Positions 8,676 through 18,754 are shown, counted from the first letter of the stretch. The stretch: DNA of 64,000 nucleotides from Ramlibacter cellulosilyticus (GCF_014297465.1 NZ_JACORT010000001.1:186001-250000); one strand, 5' to 3'. Numbers and translations: made by a program. Notes: generated from the letters alone by a model not told the origin.

Positions 8676-9923
8676 CTACTTGCCCGAAGCCCGCGCCTGC
8701 CGCTCGGCCCGCACCGCGAGCGCGAAGATGCCCAGGCCCGCGATCCCCAGCAGCGCGCCCACCCAGCCCGTCGAAGTCCAGCCCAGCCCCGCGCTGATCG
8801 TCACGCCGCCCAGCCAGGCGCCCAGTGCGTTGGCCATGTTGAAGGCGGAGTGGTTCAGCGCCGCCGCGAGCGTCTGCGCCTCGCCCGCGACGTCCATCAG
8901 CCGGATCTGCAGCGCCGGCCCGATGGCCACGATGGTGCCGATCAGGAAGGTGCCCGCCGCGGCGGTGACGACGTGCTCCGCCGCGAAGGTGAAGGCGCCG
9001 AGCACGACCACCGCCCACACCAGCAGCCCGCCGATGGTGCGCATCAGCGAGTGGTCCGCCAGCCGCGCGCCGGCGATGTTGCCGGCCACCATGCCGGTGC
9101 CGAACAGCGCCAGCACCAGCGGCACCTGCGCGAGCGGCAGGCCGGCCACTTCGGTCAGCGTCGGCTTGATGTAGCTGAAGACGGAGAACATGCCGCCGAA
9201 GCCGATCGCGCCGATGCCCAGCGTGAGCCACACGTGCTTGTTGCGCAGGGCCTGCAGCTCGCGCCAGGCGCCCGCACCCGGCTCCGCCGGGATGTGCGGC
9301 ACGCCGTAGCGCAAGAGCACCACGGCGAGCGCGGCGATCAAGCCCACGAACACGAAGGCGGCGCGCCAGCCGAAATGCTGGCCCAGCGCGGAGGCGATCG
9401 GCACGCCCACGAGCGTCGCGCCCGTGAGTCCCAGCATCACGAGGCCCACGGCGCGCGCGCGTCGCCCCGGTGGCGCCAGCGATGCAGCGACCAGTGCCGC
9501 CACGCCGAAATAGGTGCCGTGCGGCAGGCCGGAGAGGAAGCGCAGCACGTTGAGCGACAGGTAGCCGGGCGCGAGCGCCGAGCCGATGTTCGCCAGCGCG
9601 TAGGCCGCCATCAGCGCGATGAGCAGCGCACGCCGTCCCCATCCGGCGGCGAGCACGGCCAGCGCGGGCGCACCGATCACGACGCCGAGCGCGTAGGCGC
9701 TGATCACGTGGCCGGCTTGCGGGATGCTGACGCCGATGTCGCGCGCGACCTCGGGCAGCAGCCCCATGATCACGAACTCGCCCGTGCCGATGGAAAACCC
9801 GCCGACGCCGAGCGCCAGCACGGCGCGCAGCAGGCGCGCGTCGCTGGAAGAAGGGGACGAGGGAACTGCCGTGCCGCCGTCCAGGGCAGGGCCCTGGTCC
9901 GGCTGGAGCCGAGGTGAAGTCAT
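8676..9923 (-). CDS. MFS transporter, DHA1-type drug/sugar efflux permease
   Basis: A protein of 415 residues with twelve likely membrane helices, starting MTSPRLQPDQGP followed by LLRAVLALGVGGFSIGTGEFVIMGLLPEVARDIG. That opening is typical of the AraJ/YdhP-like branch of the DHA1 family of proton-driven exporters. The loop 2-3 and helix 4-5 area carries LRFLSGLPHGTYFGVAALVAASLAPPGRRARAVG, the antiporter-type motif region. A longer frame to 10028 is possible, but residues before the chosen ATG are proline- and arginine-rich with no helix. It faces a 278-bp gap from the divergent Cys-rich gene; no regulator is adjacent. Export of sugars or drugs is a family-level guess. Confidence 0.88.
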   Translation of the reverse strand: MTSPRLQPDQGPALDGGTAVPSSPSSSDARLLRAVLALGVGGFSIGTGEFVIMGLLPEVARDIGVSIPQAGHVISAYALGVVIGAPALAVLAAGWGRRALLIALMAAYALANIGSALAPGYLSLNVLRFLSGLPHGTYFGVAALVAASLAPPGRRARAVGLVMLGLTGATLVGVPIASALGQHFGWRAAFVFVGLIAALAVVLLRYGVPHIPAEPGAGAWRELQALRNKHVWLTLGIGAIGFGGMFSVFSYIKPTLTEVAGLPLAQVPLVLALFGTGMVAGNIAGARLADHSLMRTIGGLLVWAVVVLGAFTFAAEHVVTAAAGTFLIGTIVAIGPALQIRLMDVAGEAQTLAAALNHSAFNMANALGAWLGGVTISAGLGWTSTGWVGALLGIAGLGIFALAVRAERQARASGK

Positions 9924-10201
9924 TCGTTGTTCTGCGGGAGGCGCCGCGGGACGCGGGCAGGAGGCGGGAAGCAAGTCCCGTGCGGCGATCTTGCCAGCCG
10001 GGCCGTGTCGGTGCTGGCGTGGGGCCATGGTAGGTGTTCAGGGTTAAAGCGATCGCCTTCTTTCCCGGGTGGCAACTCGACAGTAAGCTTCGCCCAAGGT
10101 TGTCGCGGACGTGATCCGGCGTCCGGGGGGCGACCGCCTGGAGTCATCGGGATGAATCAAGCAGTACCGGCCACCCTGGCCTTCTTCCCGGGAGCAGCGT
10201 C

Positions 10202-10609
10202 GTGACGATCGCATCGATGCAGCGCTGCGCCCAGGCCGCCGAAGTGTGCGCGGCCGCATGCGACGCCGCCCTTGCGGCGGACGATTCCTATACGCGCCCG
10301 GGCACCGAACCTTATGCGGCGGGCCACCTGGCCCTGGTGTCCTGCGGCGCGGTCTGCAGCCTGGTGGTTGCCGCCGTGCGCGAGGGCGATGGCGACCTGG
10401 AGTTGCTGCGCTGGTGCGCGGAGACCTGCTCCCAGTGCGCCAGCGGAGAACGCCCGGAGCACATGCCGCCGGCAGCCTGGAGCCTCGTCACGCGCGCGTG
10501 CATGCGGTGCGCGATCGCGTGCCAGGCCGTGGTCGACCACGTCGCGCACTTCGCCCGGCAGGCCATCGAGGCCAGCCGCGACACGGACTTCCACAACCTG
10601 GAAGCATGA
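10202..10609 (+). CDS. Cys-rich four-helix-bundle protein (DUF326/Csp-like, possible copper storage)
   Basis: A 135-residue protein from a GTG start. It has eleven cysteines placed on helical faces: Cys9, 16, 20, 48, 52, 72, 76, 79, 100, 103 and 107, giving CxxxC, CxxxC, CxxxCxxC and CxxCxxxC clusters, one per predicted helix. This is the pattern of DUF326-type and Csp copper-storage four-helix bundles, where thiols line the core and bind Cu(I). No export signal is seen, so a cytosolic form is likely. The stop overlaps the next ATG by 4 bp. Metal binding is inferred from the cysteine pattern only. Confidence 0.75.
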   Translation: MTIASMQRCAQAAEVCAAACDAALAADDSYTRPGTEPYAAGHLALVSCGAVCSLVVAAVREGDGDLELLRWCAETCSQCASGERPEHMPPAAWSLVTRACMRCAIACQAVVDHVAHFARQAIEASRDTDFHNLEA

Positions 10610-10875
10610 CGCGCGTCTTCATCCATTCCTGGCACGGCGACTTCGCGAAGACCGCCTTCGCGGAGGAGCCCGATTCCGCGAAGCGCGCGGCCGGTGACGG
10701 CTACCGTCGCCTGAAGCTGATCGCTTGCGGATGCGGCACGCGCCACCTGCAGCGCATCCGCCGGCCCCTGTGGATGCGCCCCGTGTTCCTCTTCCGGCTG
10801 TATCGATGCGGGAGATGCGGCGCCGACGTGTTCCGCCCGCGCGGCGGGCAGCGCAAGTACTACGCCGCGTTCTAG
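10606..10875 (+). CDS. hypothetical protein with CxC and CxxC pairs
   Basis: An 89-residue basic protein, MTRVFIHSWHGDF onward. Its only motif is a pair of cysteine knuckles, C41-G-C43 and C68-G-R-C71, separated by a basic and aromatic stretch, as in small zinc-ribbon proteins. The family is not recognised. The ATG overlaps the stop of the Cys-rich four-helix gene by 4 bp, so the two are almost surely translated together; a shared link with metal handling is possible but unproven. Confidence 0.65.
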   Translation: MTRVFIHSWHGDFAKTAFAEEPDSAKRAAGDGYRRLKLIACGCGTRHLQRIRRPLWMRPVFLFRLYRCGRCGADVFRPRGGQRKYYAAF

Positions 10876-10885
10876 CTTCGGCGCC

Positions 10886-11137
10886 TCAGTGCGTGGCCGC
10901 CACCACGGACCAGCGCGCCGACAGCCGCTGCAGGGCGTCGAGCCAGAGCGGCGCGTCCATGGATTGGAGCTGGTGCCAGGAGAAGGTGCCCCGGCGCGAG
11001 CGGCCGGCGGGATCGACCCACGCGCAAAGCAGCAGGTTGCCGACCAGCAATTCGACGGACATCGTCGGTCCGCCGGCCTTCAGCCGGACCTGGTCGCCTG
11101 CCTTAAATCCGTGGTCGTACTGCATTTGTCTGATCAC
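10886..11137 (-). CDS. DUF2158-like small protein
   Basis: An 83-residue protein. FKAGDQVRLKAGGPTMSVELL at residues 11-31 is the signature of the DUF2158 family (YodC type), short proteins with a predicted SH3-like beta barrel. A cysteine and tryptophans in LLLCAWVDPAGRSRRGTFSW follow, which matches the usual second strand. The C-terminal WLDALQRLSARWSVVA is an extra helix. Function of the family is not known. It is a single gene, convergent with the preceding operon (10 bp gap). Confidence 0.7.
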   Translation of the reverse strand: MIRQMQYDHGFKAGDQVRLKAGGPTMSVELLVGNLLLCAWVDPAGRSRRGTFSWHQLQSMDAPLWLDALQRLSARWSVVAATH

Positions 11138-11239
11138 CCTGACAGTCCAGCAATTGTCATGCAGTGTGCGTTGCGTGTGTGCTCATCCGGAAGGAGTTAC
11201 ATCACCCCGTGACATCTTCCACACACCGCCCTGGTGCCA

Positions 11240-13969
11240 TCACCGCGGCAGCGGCCGGACGACGCCGGCGGCGGGCGCGGGTTCGCGCTCTTCCGGCCTG
11301 TCCGCGTCGGCGACGCTGAACCCCGTCCAGCCCGCCAGGGCCCGCTCCACGGCCGCGATGTCCACCGGCTTGGTGAGGTGCAGGTCGAAGCCGGATTCCA
11401 GGCACATGCGCTTGTCGTCCTCCGTTCCCCAGCCGGTGAGGGCGACGAGGAACGCGCCGGCCAGGGCCGGGTCGCCGCGGAAGCGCCGGGCGACGTCCAG
11501 CCCGCTGATGCCGGGCAGGCCGATGTCCAGGAACACGACGTCCGGCAGGAAGTCGCGCGCGACTTCGATGGCCGCGTGGCCGTCATGGGCGGTGCGCGTG
11601 GCGTGGCCGGCCAGCGCCAGCATCGTCTCCAGCGTCTCGGCCGCATCGACGTTGTCGTCGACGACGAGCACGCGCCGCCCCGCCACCTGCGCCTGAGCGT
11701 CGGCGGCGGCCGCGGGCGCGATGGCCGCGCGGGGGAAGGCCGCCGCCTGCGGCAACGTCACGAAGAACGTGCTCCCGTGGCCGATGCCGGCGCTCTGCAC
11801 CGTCACGGAACCGCCATGCAGTTCGACCAGCCGCCGCACGAGCGCGAGCCCGACGCCCAGCCCGCCCTGCGAATGCCGGCGCGTGCCCTCCACCTGCATG
11901 AAGAGGTCGAAGACGCGCGGCTGCACCGCGGCGTCTATGCCGGAGCCGTTGTCCGCGACGTAGATCTCCACCTGCTCGCCGCGCCGGCGCGAGCCCACGC
12001 GGATGCGCCCGCCGGGCGCGGTGTACTTGGCGGCGTTGTTCACCAGGTTGCCGACGACCTGCGCGAGGCGCGTGAGGTCGCCTTCGACCCACAGCGCCTC
12101 CGTGTCCAGCTCGAGCTCCAGGGTGTGCCTCTTCGATTCGACGAGCTGGCGCGAGCCCTCCACCGCATGCGCGACGACGGTGCCCACCTCCACCGGGTCG
12201 TGCCGGATCTCGATGTGGCCGCGGCTGATGCGCGAGATGTCCAGCAGGTCGTCGACCAGCCGCACCATGTGTCCCAGCTGGCGCTCCATCATGGCGCGTG
12301 CCTGCTCGACCGGCGCCGAACCGGGCTTGCCGCGGCGCAGGATCTCCAGCCCGGTGCGCAAGGGCGCCAGGGGGTTGCGCAATTCGTGCGCCAGGGTCGC
12401 GAGGAACTCGTCCTTCATGCGGGCCGCGCTGCGCAGCGCTTCCTCGGCAGCCTGCCGTTCGGTAACGTCGCGGATCGTGCCGGCGAGCCTGCGTCCGGGG
12501 CCGGCGGAAACGGGCACCACCTGCGCCTCCGCTTCCAGCCAGAGCATGGCGCCGTCCGGGTGCACGACGCGGTACACCTCGTGGAAGCGGCCGCTCTCCC
12601 AGGCTGCCGCGAGGCCGGCCTCGATCTGGGGCACGTCGTCCGGATGGAGGGCGTTGCCCCAGACCTCCGTAGGGATCGCTTCGAGCTTTTCCGTCGCCAC
12701 GCCGAGGAGCTTGGCCACTTCTTCGCTCCAGACCGCGAGCCCGGTGCCCTCGTCGAGTTCCCACACGCCGATGCCGCCCGCGCGCTGCGCGCGCACGAGC
12801 CGGTCGCCCGCGGCCTGCAGGGCGGCCTGCGTCTCCTTCAGCGCATGCACGTCCACGGCCATGCCGAGCCAGCTGGCGATGCGCCCGTCGGTGTCGCGGA
12901 TGGGCGTGCCGCGCGCCTGGAACCAGCGGTACTCGCCGTCGTGCCGCCGGATGCGGTATTCGATGTCGTAGAAAGTGCCCTCCGCGACGGCCTGCTGCCA
13001 GCCGGCCAGGGACGCTGCGCGATCGTCCGGGTGCAGCACGAGCGGCCAGCGGTCGCCCATCAGGCGCTCGCTCGGAACGCCGGTGAACTCCTGCCACTGC
13101 TCGCTCAGGTAGTCGACGGCGCCGTCCGCGCCGCAGGTGAAGGTCAGGCCCGGCAGCGACTCGAGGGCCTGGCGGTAGAAGGTTTCGCTGCGCCGCAACG
13201 CGAGCTCGGTGCCCTTGCGGTGCGTGATGTCGACGCAGGCCCCGGTCATGGTGACGGGGCGTCCCTGCGAGTCGCTGAAGGTCCGGCCGCGGTCGTAGAG
13301 CCAGCGCAGGCTGCCGTCGGGCCGGACCACGCGGAACTCCATCTCGAACGCCGCGCCTTCGGTGCGGCAGCGCTCGCAGCGTGCGATGACGCCCGCGCGG
13401 TCGTCGGGGTGGACGAGCGCCACGAACTGCGCGAGCGATTGCACGACCTCGCCCGGCCGCAGGCCGAAGAGGCGGTCCAGCGCGGCGTCCCACCGGAGCG
13501 AATCGCTGCGCATGTCCCAGTGGAAGGTGCCGGCGGCGCTGGCTTCCAGCGCGGCCTGCATCGCCTGCTCGGTGCGCTTGGGCGCGGAGATGTCGGCGAT
13601 GGTGCCGATCATGGCGAGCAGCCGGCCGTCCTCCGCGTAGCGGCCGCGGCCGCGCCCTTCCACCCACACCACTTCGCCGCCCGGCCGCAGGATGCGGAAT
13701 TCGCACTCGTACAGCGCGTTCCGGGCCAGCGCGGAGCGCACCGTGGCTTCCATGTGTTCGCGGTCGGCCGGATGGACCAGTTGGAAGAAGGCCGTGCCGG
13801 TCAGGGCGAACTGCCCCGGCGCCATGCCGTGGATGCGATAGCTCTGGTCCGACCAGGTGACCGCGTCGGTCGCGAGGTCCCACGTCCACACGCCGACGCC
13901 CGAGACGTCGAGGGCTTCCTTCAGGACGGAAGGGTCCGTCAGGTCGGCTGGGGGAGGGTTCGAGGACAT
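11240..13969 (-). CDS. multi-PAS hybrid histidine kinase with C-terminal receiver
   Basis: A 909-residue sensor with no membrane segment. Four PAS/PAC units (PAS_3 type with HPxD turns) lie at about 15-130, 135-255, 262-380 and 392-508. The HisKA dimer domain holds the phospho-acceptor His528 (ATLAHELRNPL). The ATPase follows with N-box NLVNNAAKYT at 641-650, G1 box DNGSGID at 673-679 and GGLGVGLAL at 702-710. A receiver domain from about 765 carries DD at 771-772, acceptor Asp815 (FLDIGLPG) and Lys867. It probably senses a cytosolic ligand or redox state and passes phosphate on; no partner regulator is adjacent. It is an orphan gene. Confidence 0.92.
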   Translation of the reverse strand: MSSNPPPADLTDPSVLKEALDVSGVGVWTWDLATDAVTWSDQSYRIHGMAPGQFALTGTAFFQLVHPADREHMEATVRSALARNALYECEFRILRPGGEVVWVEGRGRGRYAEDGRLLAMIGTIADISAPKRTEQAMQAALEASAAGTFHWDMRSDSLRWDAALDRLFGLRPGEVVQSLAQFVALVHPDDRAGVIARCERCRTEGAAFEMEFRVVRPDGSLRWLYDRGRTFSDSQGRPVTMTGACVDITHRKGTELALRRSETFYRQALESLPGLTFTCGADGAVDYLSEQWQEFTGVPSERLMGDRWPLVLHPDDRAASLAGWQQAVAEGTFYDIEYRIRRHDGEYRWFQARGTPIRDTDGRIASWLGMAVDVHALKETQAALQAAGDRLVRAQRAGGIGVWELDEGTGLAVWSEEVAKLLGVATEKLEAIPTEVWGNALHPDDVPQIEAGLAAAWESGRFHEVYRVVHPDGAMLWLEAEAQVVPVSAGPGRRLAGTIRDVTERQAAEEALRSAARMKDEFLATLAHELRNPLAPLRTGLEILRRGKPGSAPVEQARAMMERQLGHMVRLVDDLLDISRISRGHIEIRHDPVEVGTVVAHAVEGSRQLVESKRHTLELELDTEALWVEGDLTRLAQVVGNLVNNAAKYTAPGGRIRVGSRRRGEQVEIYVADNGSGIDAAVQPRVFDLFMQVEGTRRHSQGGLGVGLALVRRLVELHGGSVTVQSAGIGHGSTFFVTLPQAAAFPRAAIAPAAAADAQAQVAGRRVLVVDDNVDAAETLETMLALAGHATRTAHDGHAAIEVARDFLPDVVFLDIGLPGISGLDVARRFRGDPALAGAFLVALTGWGTEDDKRMCLESGFDLHLTKPVDIAAVERALAGWTGFSVADADRPEEREPAPAAGVVRPLPR

Positions 13970-13996
13970 GGACAGCGCGGAATGGACGCTGTCACT

Positions 13997-14671
13997 CTAC
14001 AGGATTGCATGCTCGACCGTAGCGGGACCCGTCAGGTGCCGCAATTTCACGAACGCCATCGCCGCCATCACCGCGTCGCCCAAGGCGTCGTGCGCATCCT
14101 CCATCGGCAGGTCCAGCTCCCGCAGGATCGTGGCGAAGCGCAGGTCGATCTGCGCGGCTTCCTCGTACGGCGGCAGCTGGCGGCGCTTCCAGTCGTAGAA
14201 CATGGAGGAGACCTCGATCTTCGGCTGGGGCAGGCCGACGCCGAGCAGCGGGAAGATCGCGCGGTCGATCATGGCCACGTCGAATTCCAGGTAGTAGCCC
14301 ACCAGCGGACGGCTGCCGATGAAGCGCATCAGCGCCATCATGGCCTCGTCCGGGTCCACGCCCGCCATCACGTCGCGCTCGCGCAGGCCGTGCACGCGCA
14401 CGCTGCTTTCCGAGACGCGGCGCTTGCCGGGCCGCACCAGGAGTTCCAGCCGCTGGCTGGTGAGGATGCGGTCGCCGGCGATGCGCACGGCCCCGACCGA
14501 CACGATCTCGTCGCGGTGCACGTTGAGCCCCGTCGTCTCGCAGTCGAGCGCGACCCACTCGCCGGGCGGCGGCGGATCCCACATGAAGCGGAAGCGCGGG
14601 TCGCCCAGGTGGTACAGCAGCCAGGCGCGCTTCAGCGCGCGCAGTCCGTGCAGGGGAGACAGGCCCGTCAC
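13997..14671 (-). CDS. 3'-5' exonuclease, DnaQ-like (DEDD family)
   Basis: A 224-residue protein. WVALDCETTGLNVHRDEIVSVGAV at about residues 40-63 is the Exo I motif with the metal-binding Asp and Glu. YYLEFDVAMIDR near 129-140 is Exo II, and the C-terminal EDAHDALGDAVMAA is Exo III with the HDALxD form of DEDDh enzymes. It resembles the epsilon subunit of DNA polymerase III in its fold, but its partner gene differs. A GTG start overlaps the stop of the cNMP/CBS protein by 4 bp, so the two are translated together. In many proteobacteria this pair lies beside actP, as here; the reason is not known. Confidence 0.9.
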   Translation of the reverse strand: MTGLSPLHGLRALKRAWLLYHLGDPRFRFMWDPPPPGEWVALDCETTGLNVHRDEIVSVGAVRIAGDRILTSQRLELLVRPGKRRVSESSVRVHGLRERDVMAGVDPDEAMMALMRFIGSRPLVGYYLEFDVAMIDRAIFPLLGVGLPQPKIEVSSMFYDWKRRQLPPYEEAAQIDLRFATILRELDLPMEDAHDALGDAVMAAMAFVKLRHLTGPATVEHAIL

Positions 14672-16500
14672 AGCATGTCCAGGCGGTAGCGGTGCCGCAG
14701 CAGGGCCTGGAAGCGCTTCACCGCGGCGAGCGCGTCCTTCAGCAGCCCGCGCTGCAGGCTGGAGAGGGAGGTGAGATGCACGACGCGGCCGTTGCCGGTG
14801 CTCCCGCCACCCGCGGCCAGCGCGTCCAGCCCCGCCTGCAGCTTCAATCCCATCAGGAAGTGCAGGCTGTCGACCAGTTCGGCGCCAAGCTCCCGGGGCA
14901 AGCGCCCCATCTCGCAGAGCGCGTGGATGCGTTCCACGGTGCCGGTGCATGCCAGCCGCGCTTCGAGCGCCATGCTGCGCACGCCGTGCACGAGCGGAAA
15001 GATCCCGGCCTTCTTCAGGTCGATCGCATCGTCGCTCTCGCCCAGCCCGAGCAGCCGCACCCACCAGCCGCTTTCGTGCTCGAAGGCATCGATGGCCGCG
15101 GCGAAGCGCGCGATGAGCACGTCGTCGTCGGCGAGCAGCCGGTCGACTTCGCCGCGCACCTGGGCGAGCAGCGACGCGTCGCCGCAGACCGGCTGCGCGT
15201 CGAGGAAGATCGCCAGCGCCATCAGGCTCTCCGCGTCGGGCATCAGCAGCCACCGGCGCACCGTCTCGCCGAACGCGCGCGCGGGCTGGCGCCACTGCGG
15301 GTTGCTCACCATGATCCCTCCCGGACACTCGGGATAGCCGAAGGCGGCCAGCGCTTCGGAAAAGCGGCGGCAGGTCGCCTCCAGGTCGTGCGGGGGCTCG
15401 TAGCCGTCGCGCAGCACGAGGCCGTTGTCCTGGTCGGTCTTCAGCAGCTGTTCGCCACGCCCCTCGCTGCCCATCACGAAGAGGCAGCTGTTGGCCACCA
15501 GGTCGGCGGGCGCGACCAGCCGCCAGGCGCGCTCGAACAGCTTGGCGTTCAGCTCGCCCACCAGCCGGGCGATGGCACCCGGCTTCGCGCCGCCGCGCCA
15601 CAGCAGCGCGATCAGGCGCGTGACTTGCGCGGCGCAGCGGGCCAGGGCGGCGACGTCTTCCGCCTGCGCGACCTGCATCGAGATCAGCGAAGACGGATTC
15701 GACAGGAAGCCGAGCAGGTCGAGGTGCTCCAGGAAGCCGGTGACACGCTCGCCGTCCACCACCACGACGCGCTGCACCTGGTGGCGGATCATCAGCGCGA
15801 GCGCATCCACCAGCGCGTCCTGCGGACGCACCGTCACCAGGTCGAAGCTCGCGAACGCCCGCACCGGCAGCTGCGCCAGCGGCGTTCCCTCCAGCACCGC
15901 GCGCTGCAGCCCGGTGGTGGTGAACACGCCGGTACGCGGCGGGTCGCTGCGCGCATCGTGCACCAGCACGTTGCCGGTGCGCCGGGACTGGAACACGCGC
16001 ACCACCGACACGATGTCGTCGTCCGCATCCACCACGTGCGCGGGGCGCAGGAAGGCTTCCTCGACGCGCCCCACCGACAGCGATTGCCGCTCCTGCGCGT
16101 GCGAGCGTTCGGCGAGCGCGGCGAGCTTCTGCGACAGGTCGGCGAACAGGAGCGCGGCGAACGTGGCGTTGCGGGCCACCAGCTCGCGCACGGCATCGCG
16201 CGCGACGAGATGCGCCAGCACTTCCTCGTGCGCGACGAAGCGGCTGCTCGCGCGGCCGGTCACGAACGCGCGGCCGTCGAAGCAGTCGTCCGGCCCGTAC
16301 GTGGCCACGCGCTCGTCGCCGTCGAACTGGTGCACCGCGCCCTTGATCACCACGAACAGGTGCGCGGGCTCCTCGCCGGGCGCGAGCAGCGTCGCGCCTT
16401 CGCGCCAGTAGCCCACGTCGACGTGGTCGCGCACCAGCCGCTGCTCCTCGAGCGAGAGGCAGTCGAACGGCGAGACGGAGAAGTCGAAGGACGCAGGCAC
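14668..16500 (-). CDS. cNMP-binding/CBS/DUF294 putative nucleotidyltransferase protein
   Basis: A 610-residue protein from a GTG start. Residues 10-130 are a cyclic-nucleotide-binding fold ([24 protein letters not shown]). Two CBS motifs follow at about 145-275 ([19 protein letters not shown] and [15 protein letters not shown]). The DUF294 nucleotidyltransferase domain has [19 protein letters not shown] near 368-386, with the acidic TDQD pair expected for metal binding, and a helical DUF294_C domain ends the protein. Family members are putative signal-transducing uridylyl- or nucleotidyl-transferases. Divergent from DUF485-actP and coupled to a DnaQ-like exonuclease, it may tune acetate uptake by nucleotide levels; that is inferred from location. 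Confidence 0.88.
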   Translation of the reverse strand: MPASFDFSVSPFDCLSLEEQRLVRDHVDVGYWREGATLLAPGEEPAHLFVVIKGAVHQFDGDERVATYGPDDCFDGRAFVTGRASSRFVAHEEVLAHLVARDAVRELVARNATFAALLFADLSQKLAALAERSHAQERQSLSVGRVEEAFLRPAHVVDADDDIVSVVRVFQSRRTGNVLVHDARSDPPRTGVFTTTGLQRAVLEGTPLAQLPVRAFASFDLVTVRPQDALVDALALMIRHQVQRVVVVDGERVTGFLEHLDLLGFLSNPSSLISMQVAQAEDVAALARCAAQVTRLIALLWRGGAKPGAIARLVGELNAKLFERAWRLVAPADLVANSCLFVMGSEGRGEQLLKTDQDNGLVLRDGYEPPHDLEATCRRFSEALAAFGYPECPGGIMVSNPQWRQPARAFGETVRRWLLMPDAESLMALAIFLDAQPVCGDASLLAQVRGEVDRLLADDDVLIARFAAAIDAFEHESGWWVRLLGLGESDDAIDLKKAGIFPLVHGVRSMALEARLACTGTVERIHALCEMGRLPRELGAELVDSLHFLMGLKLQAGLDALAAGGGSTGNGRVVHLTSLSSLQRGLLKDALAAVKRFQALLRHRYRLDML

Positions 16501-16652
16501 GGCGACCGATGATGGCGCCGCGTGCGCGTCGCGACTTGCGCTGCATCAAGCGATGGTGCGCGGTCAGTTTGGCGTCAGTCGTGCGCCCGCGTCAGAGACC
16601 GGTCAGACTCGCTCCAGACACTGGCCCCCTTTCGCAACCGAGGGGACAACCC

Positions 16653-17024
16653 GTGACCGATGCAGCCATCGCCCACAGGCCCGGCGCGCGCACGACGGCG
16701 GACACGCCGCAGCAGCTCGACGCCGTCACCGCGCGCATCCGCGCCAATCCGAAGTACCAGGAGCTGCGCCGCAAGCGCAACGGCTTCGGCTGGGCGCTGT
16801 GCCTGGCGATGCTGGTCGTGTACTACGGGTACATCGCGCTGATCGCGTTCAACAAGCCCTTCCTGTCGCAACCGATAGGCGCGGGCGTGACGACGCTCGG
16901 CGTGCCGATCGGCATGGGCGTCATCGTGTTCACGGTCGTCATCACCGGCCTGTACGTGCGCCGCGCCAACGCGGAGTTCGACGCGCTCACCCGCGCCATC
17001 CTGGAAGAGGAAGTGAAGCAATGA
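16653..17024 (+). CDS. DUF485 family membrane protein (actP partner)
   Basis: A 123-residue protein from a GTG start with a GAGGGGAC ribosome site. [20 protein letters not shown] is the DUF485 signature and is followed by two membrane helices, [14 protein letters not shown] and [15 protein letters not shown]. This is the YjcH family found just upstream of the acetate permease ActP. Its stop overlaps the actP ATG by 4 bp. It is thought to support ActP function or assembly, though its exact role is not shown. Longer frames upstream at 16509 run into the promoter area between the divergent operons. Confidence 0.92.
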   Translation: MTDAAIAHRPGARTTADTPQQLDAVTARIRANPKYQELRRKRNGFGWALCLAMLVVYYGYIALIAFNKPFLSQPIGAGVTTLGVPIGMGVIVFTVVITGLYVRRANAEFDALTRAILEEEVKQ

Positions 17025-18748
17025 AGCGCATCGTCCGCCCCCTCTGCGCCGGCGCCGTGCTGCTGGCGCCTTTCGCGGTGCTCGCCGCCGGCGACGGGCC
17101 TGGCCAGGCCGCCAAGCAGGCCACCAACTGGACGGCCATCTCGATGTTCGCGGCCTTCGTGCTGCTGACGCTGTGGATCACCAAGTGGGCCGCGGCGCGC
17201 ACGCGCTCCGCCGCGGACTTCTACACCGCCGGCGGCGGCATCACCGGCTTCCAGAACGGCCTCGCGATCGCGGGCGACTACATGTCCGCCGCGTCCTTCC
17301 TCGGCATCTCCGCGGCCGTGATGGCCACGGGCTACGACGGCCTGATCTACTCGATCGGCTTCCTCGTGGGCTGGCCCGTCATCACCTTCCTGATGGCGGA
17401 GCGGCTGCGCAACCTCGGCAAGTTCACGTTCGCGGACGTCGCCGGCTACCGCTTCAAGCAGACGCCGATCCGCGCCTTCGCCGCGTCGGGCACGCTGGTG
17501 GTGGTGGCGTTCTACCTGATCGCGCAGATGGTCGGCGCGGGACAGCTGATCAAGCTGCTGTTCGGCCTGGACTACTGGATCGCCGTGGTGCTGGTCGGCG
17601 GGCTGATGATGGTCTACGTACTGTTCGGCGGCATGACGGCGACGACCTGGGTGCAGATCATCAAGGCGATCCTGCTGCTGGCCGGCGTGAGCTTCATGGC
17701 GTTCATGGTGCTGGCGCAGTACGGCTTCAGCCCGGAGGCGCTGTTCGCCAAGGGCGTACAGGTGAAGACCGCGCTCGCGCAGAACGCGGGCAAGTCCGCG
17801 GAAGAGGCGGGCCAGGCAGGCCTTTCCATCATGCAGCCGGGCGGCTTCGTGAAGGACCCGATCTCCGCCATCAGCTTCGGCATGGCGCTGATGTTCGGCA
17901 CGGCGGGACTGCCGCACATCCTGATGCGCTTCTTCACGGTGCCGGACGCCAAGGAAGCGCGCAAGTCCGTGTTCTGGGCGACGACGTGGATCGGCTACTT
18001 CTACGTGCTGATCTTCATCATCGGCTTCGGCGCCATCGCGCTGGTGCTCACCAACCCCGAGTTCGCCGACGTGTCCAAGGGCGTCATCAAGGGCGGCGCG
18101 GGCACGGCGAACATGGCGGCCGTGCTGGTCGCCAAGAGCGTGGGCGGCGACGTGTTCTTCGGCTTCATCTCCGCCGTGGCCTTCGCCACCATCCTCGCGG
18201 TGGTGGCGGGCCTGACGCTGTCGGGGGCTTCGGCGGTGTCGCACGACCTGTACGCCACCGTGTTCAAGAAGGGCAAGGCCGACAGCGCCAAGGAGCTGAA
18301 GGTCTCGCGCATGACCACGCTCGCGCTCGGCGTCGTCGCCGTGGTGCTGGGCATCGCCTTCGAGAAGCAGAACATCGCCTTCATGGTGTCGCTGGCCTTC
18401 GCGATCGCCGCGTCGGCCAACTTCCCCGTGCTGTTCATGTCGGTGCTGTGGAAGGACTGCACGACCAAGGGGGCCGTGATCGGCGGCTTCCTCGGCCTCG
18501 TGTCCTCGGTCGCACTGACCGTCGTGTCGCCGTCCGTGTGGGAAGTGACGCTCGGCAACCCGAAGGGCAGCGCCTGGTTCCCCTACACCTCGCCCGCGCT
18601 GTTCTCCATGGCGATCGGCTTCGCCGGCATCTGGCTGTTCTCGCTGCTGGACCGCAGCGCGCAGGCAGCGAAGGAGCGCGGCCTGTTCCCGGCGCAGCAG
18701 GTGCGCTCGGAGACCGGCCTCGGCGCGGCGGGCGCGTCGGGCCACTGA
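17021..18748 (+). CDS. actP: cation/acetate symporter ActP
   Basis: A 575-residue solute:sodium symporter (SSSF) protein. It begins with a cleavable-looking signal segment ([16 protein letters not shown]) and then at least 13 hydrophobic stretches. Family marks: [34 protein letters not shown] near residues 66-100 (sodium-site helix), [11 protein letters not shown] near 138, and [25 protein letters not shown] near 290-315, typical of ActP. It takes up acetate and similar short acids with a cation. It follows DUF485 directly with an ATGA overlap. A 20-bp perfect palindrome after the stop is a likely terminator. Confidence 0.95.
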   Translation: MKRIVRPLCAGAVLLAPFAVLAAGDGPGQAAKQATNWTAISMFAAFVLLTLWITKWAAARTRSAADFYTAGGGITGFQNGLAIAGDYMSAASFLGISAAVMATGYDGLIYSIGFLVGWPVITFLMAERLRNLGKFTFADVAGYRFKQTPIRAFAASGTLVVVAFYLIAQMVGAGQLIKLLFGLDYWIAVVLVGGLMMVYVLFGGMTATTWVQIIKAILLLAGVSFMAFMVLAQYGFSPEALFAKGVQVKTALAQNAGKSAEEAGQAGLSIMQPGGFVKDPISAISFGMALMFGTAGLPHILMRFFTVPDAKEARKSVFWATTWIGYFYVLIFIIGFGAIALVLTNPEFADVSKGVIKGGAGTANMAAVLVAKSVGGDVFFGFISAVAFATILAVVAGLTLSGASAVSHDLYATVFKKGKADSAKELKVSRMTTLALGVVAVVLGIAFEKQNIAFMVSLAFAIAASANFPVLFMSVLWKDCTTKGAVIGGFLGLVSSVALTVVSPSVWEVTLGNPKGSAWFPYTSPALFSMAIGFAGIWLFSLLDRSAQAAKERGLFPAQQVRSETGLGAAGASGH

Positions 18749-18754
18749 GCGGAG

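Noticed and set aside
11234-14689. Open frame of 1151 codons on the + strand opposite the hybrid histidine kinase
   Set aside because: It is antisense to a gene with complete PAS, HisKA, ATPase and receiver motifs. Its translation is His/Arg/Val-rich without domains, as expected from high-GC codon bias on the opposite strand.
14692-16512. Open frame of 606 codons opposite the cNMP/CBS/DUF294 gene
   Set aside because: The minus-strand protein shows known domains in the right order; the opposite frame is His/Gln/Arg-rich with no motif.
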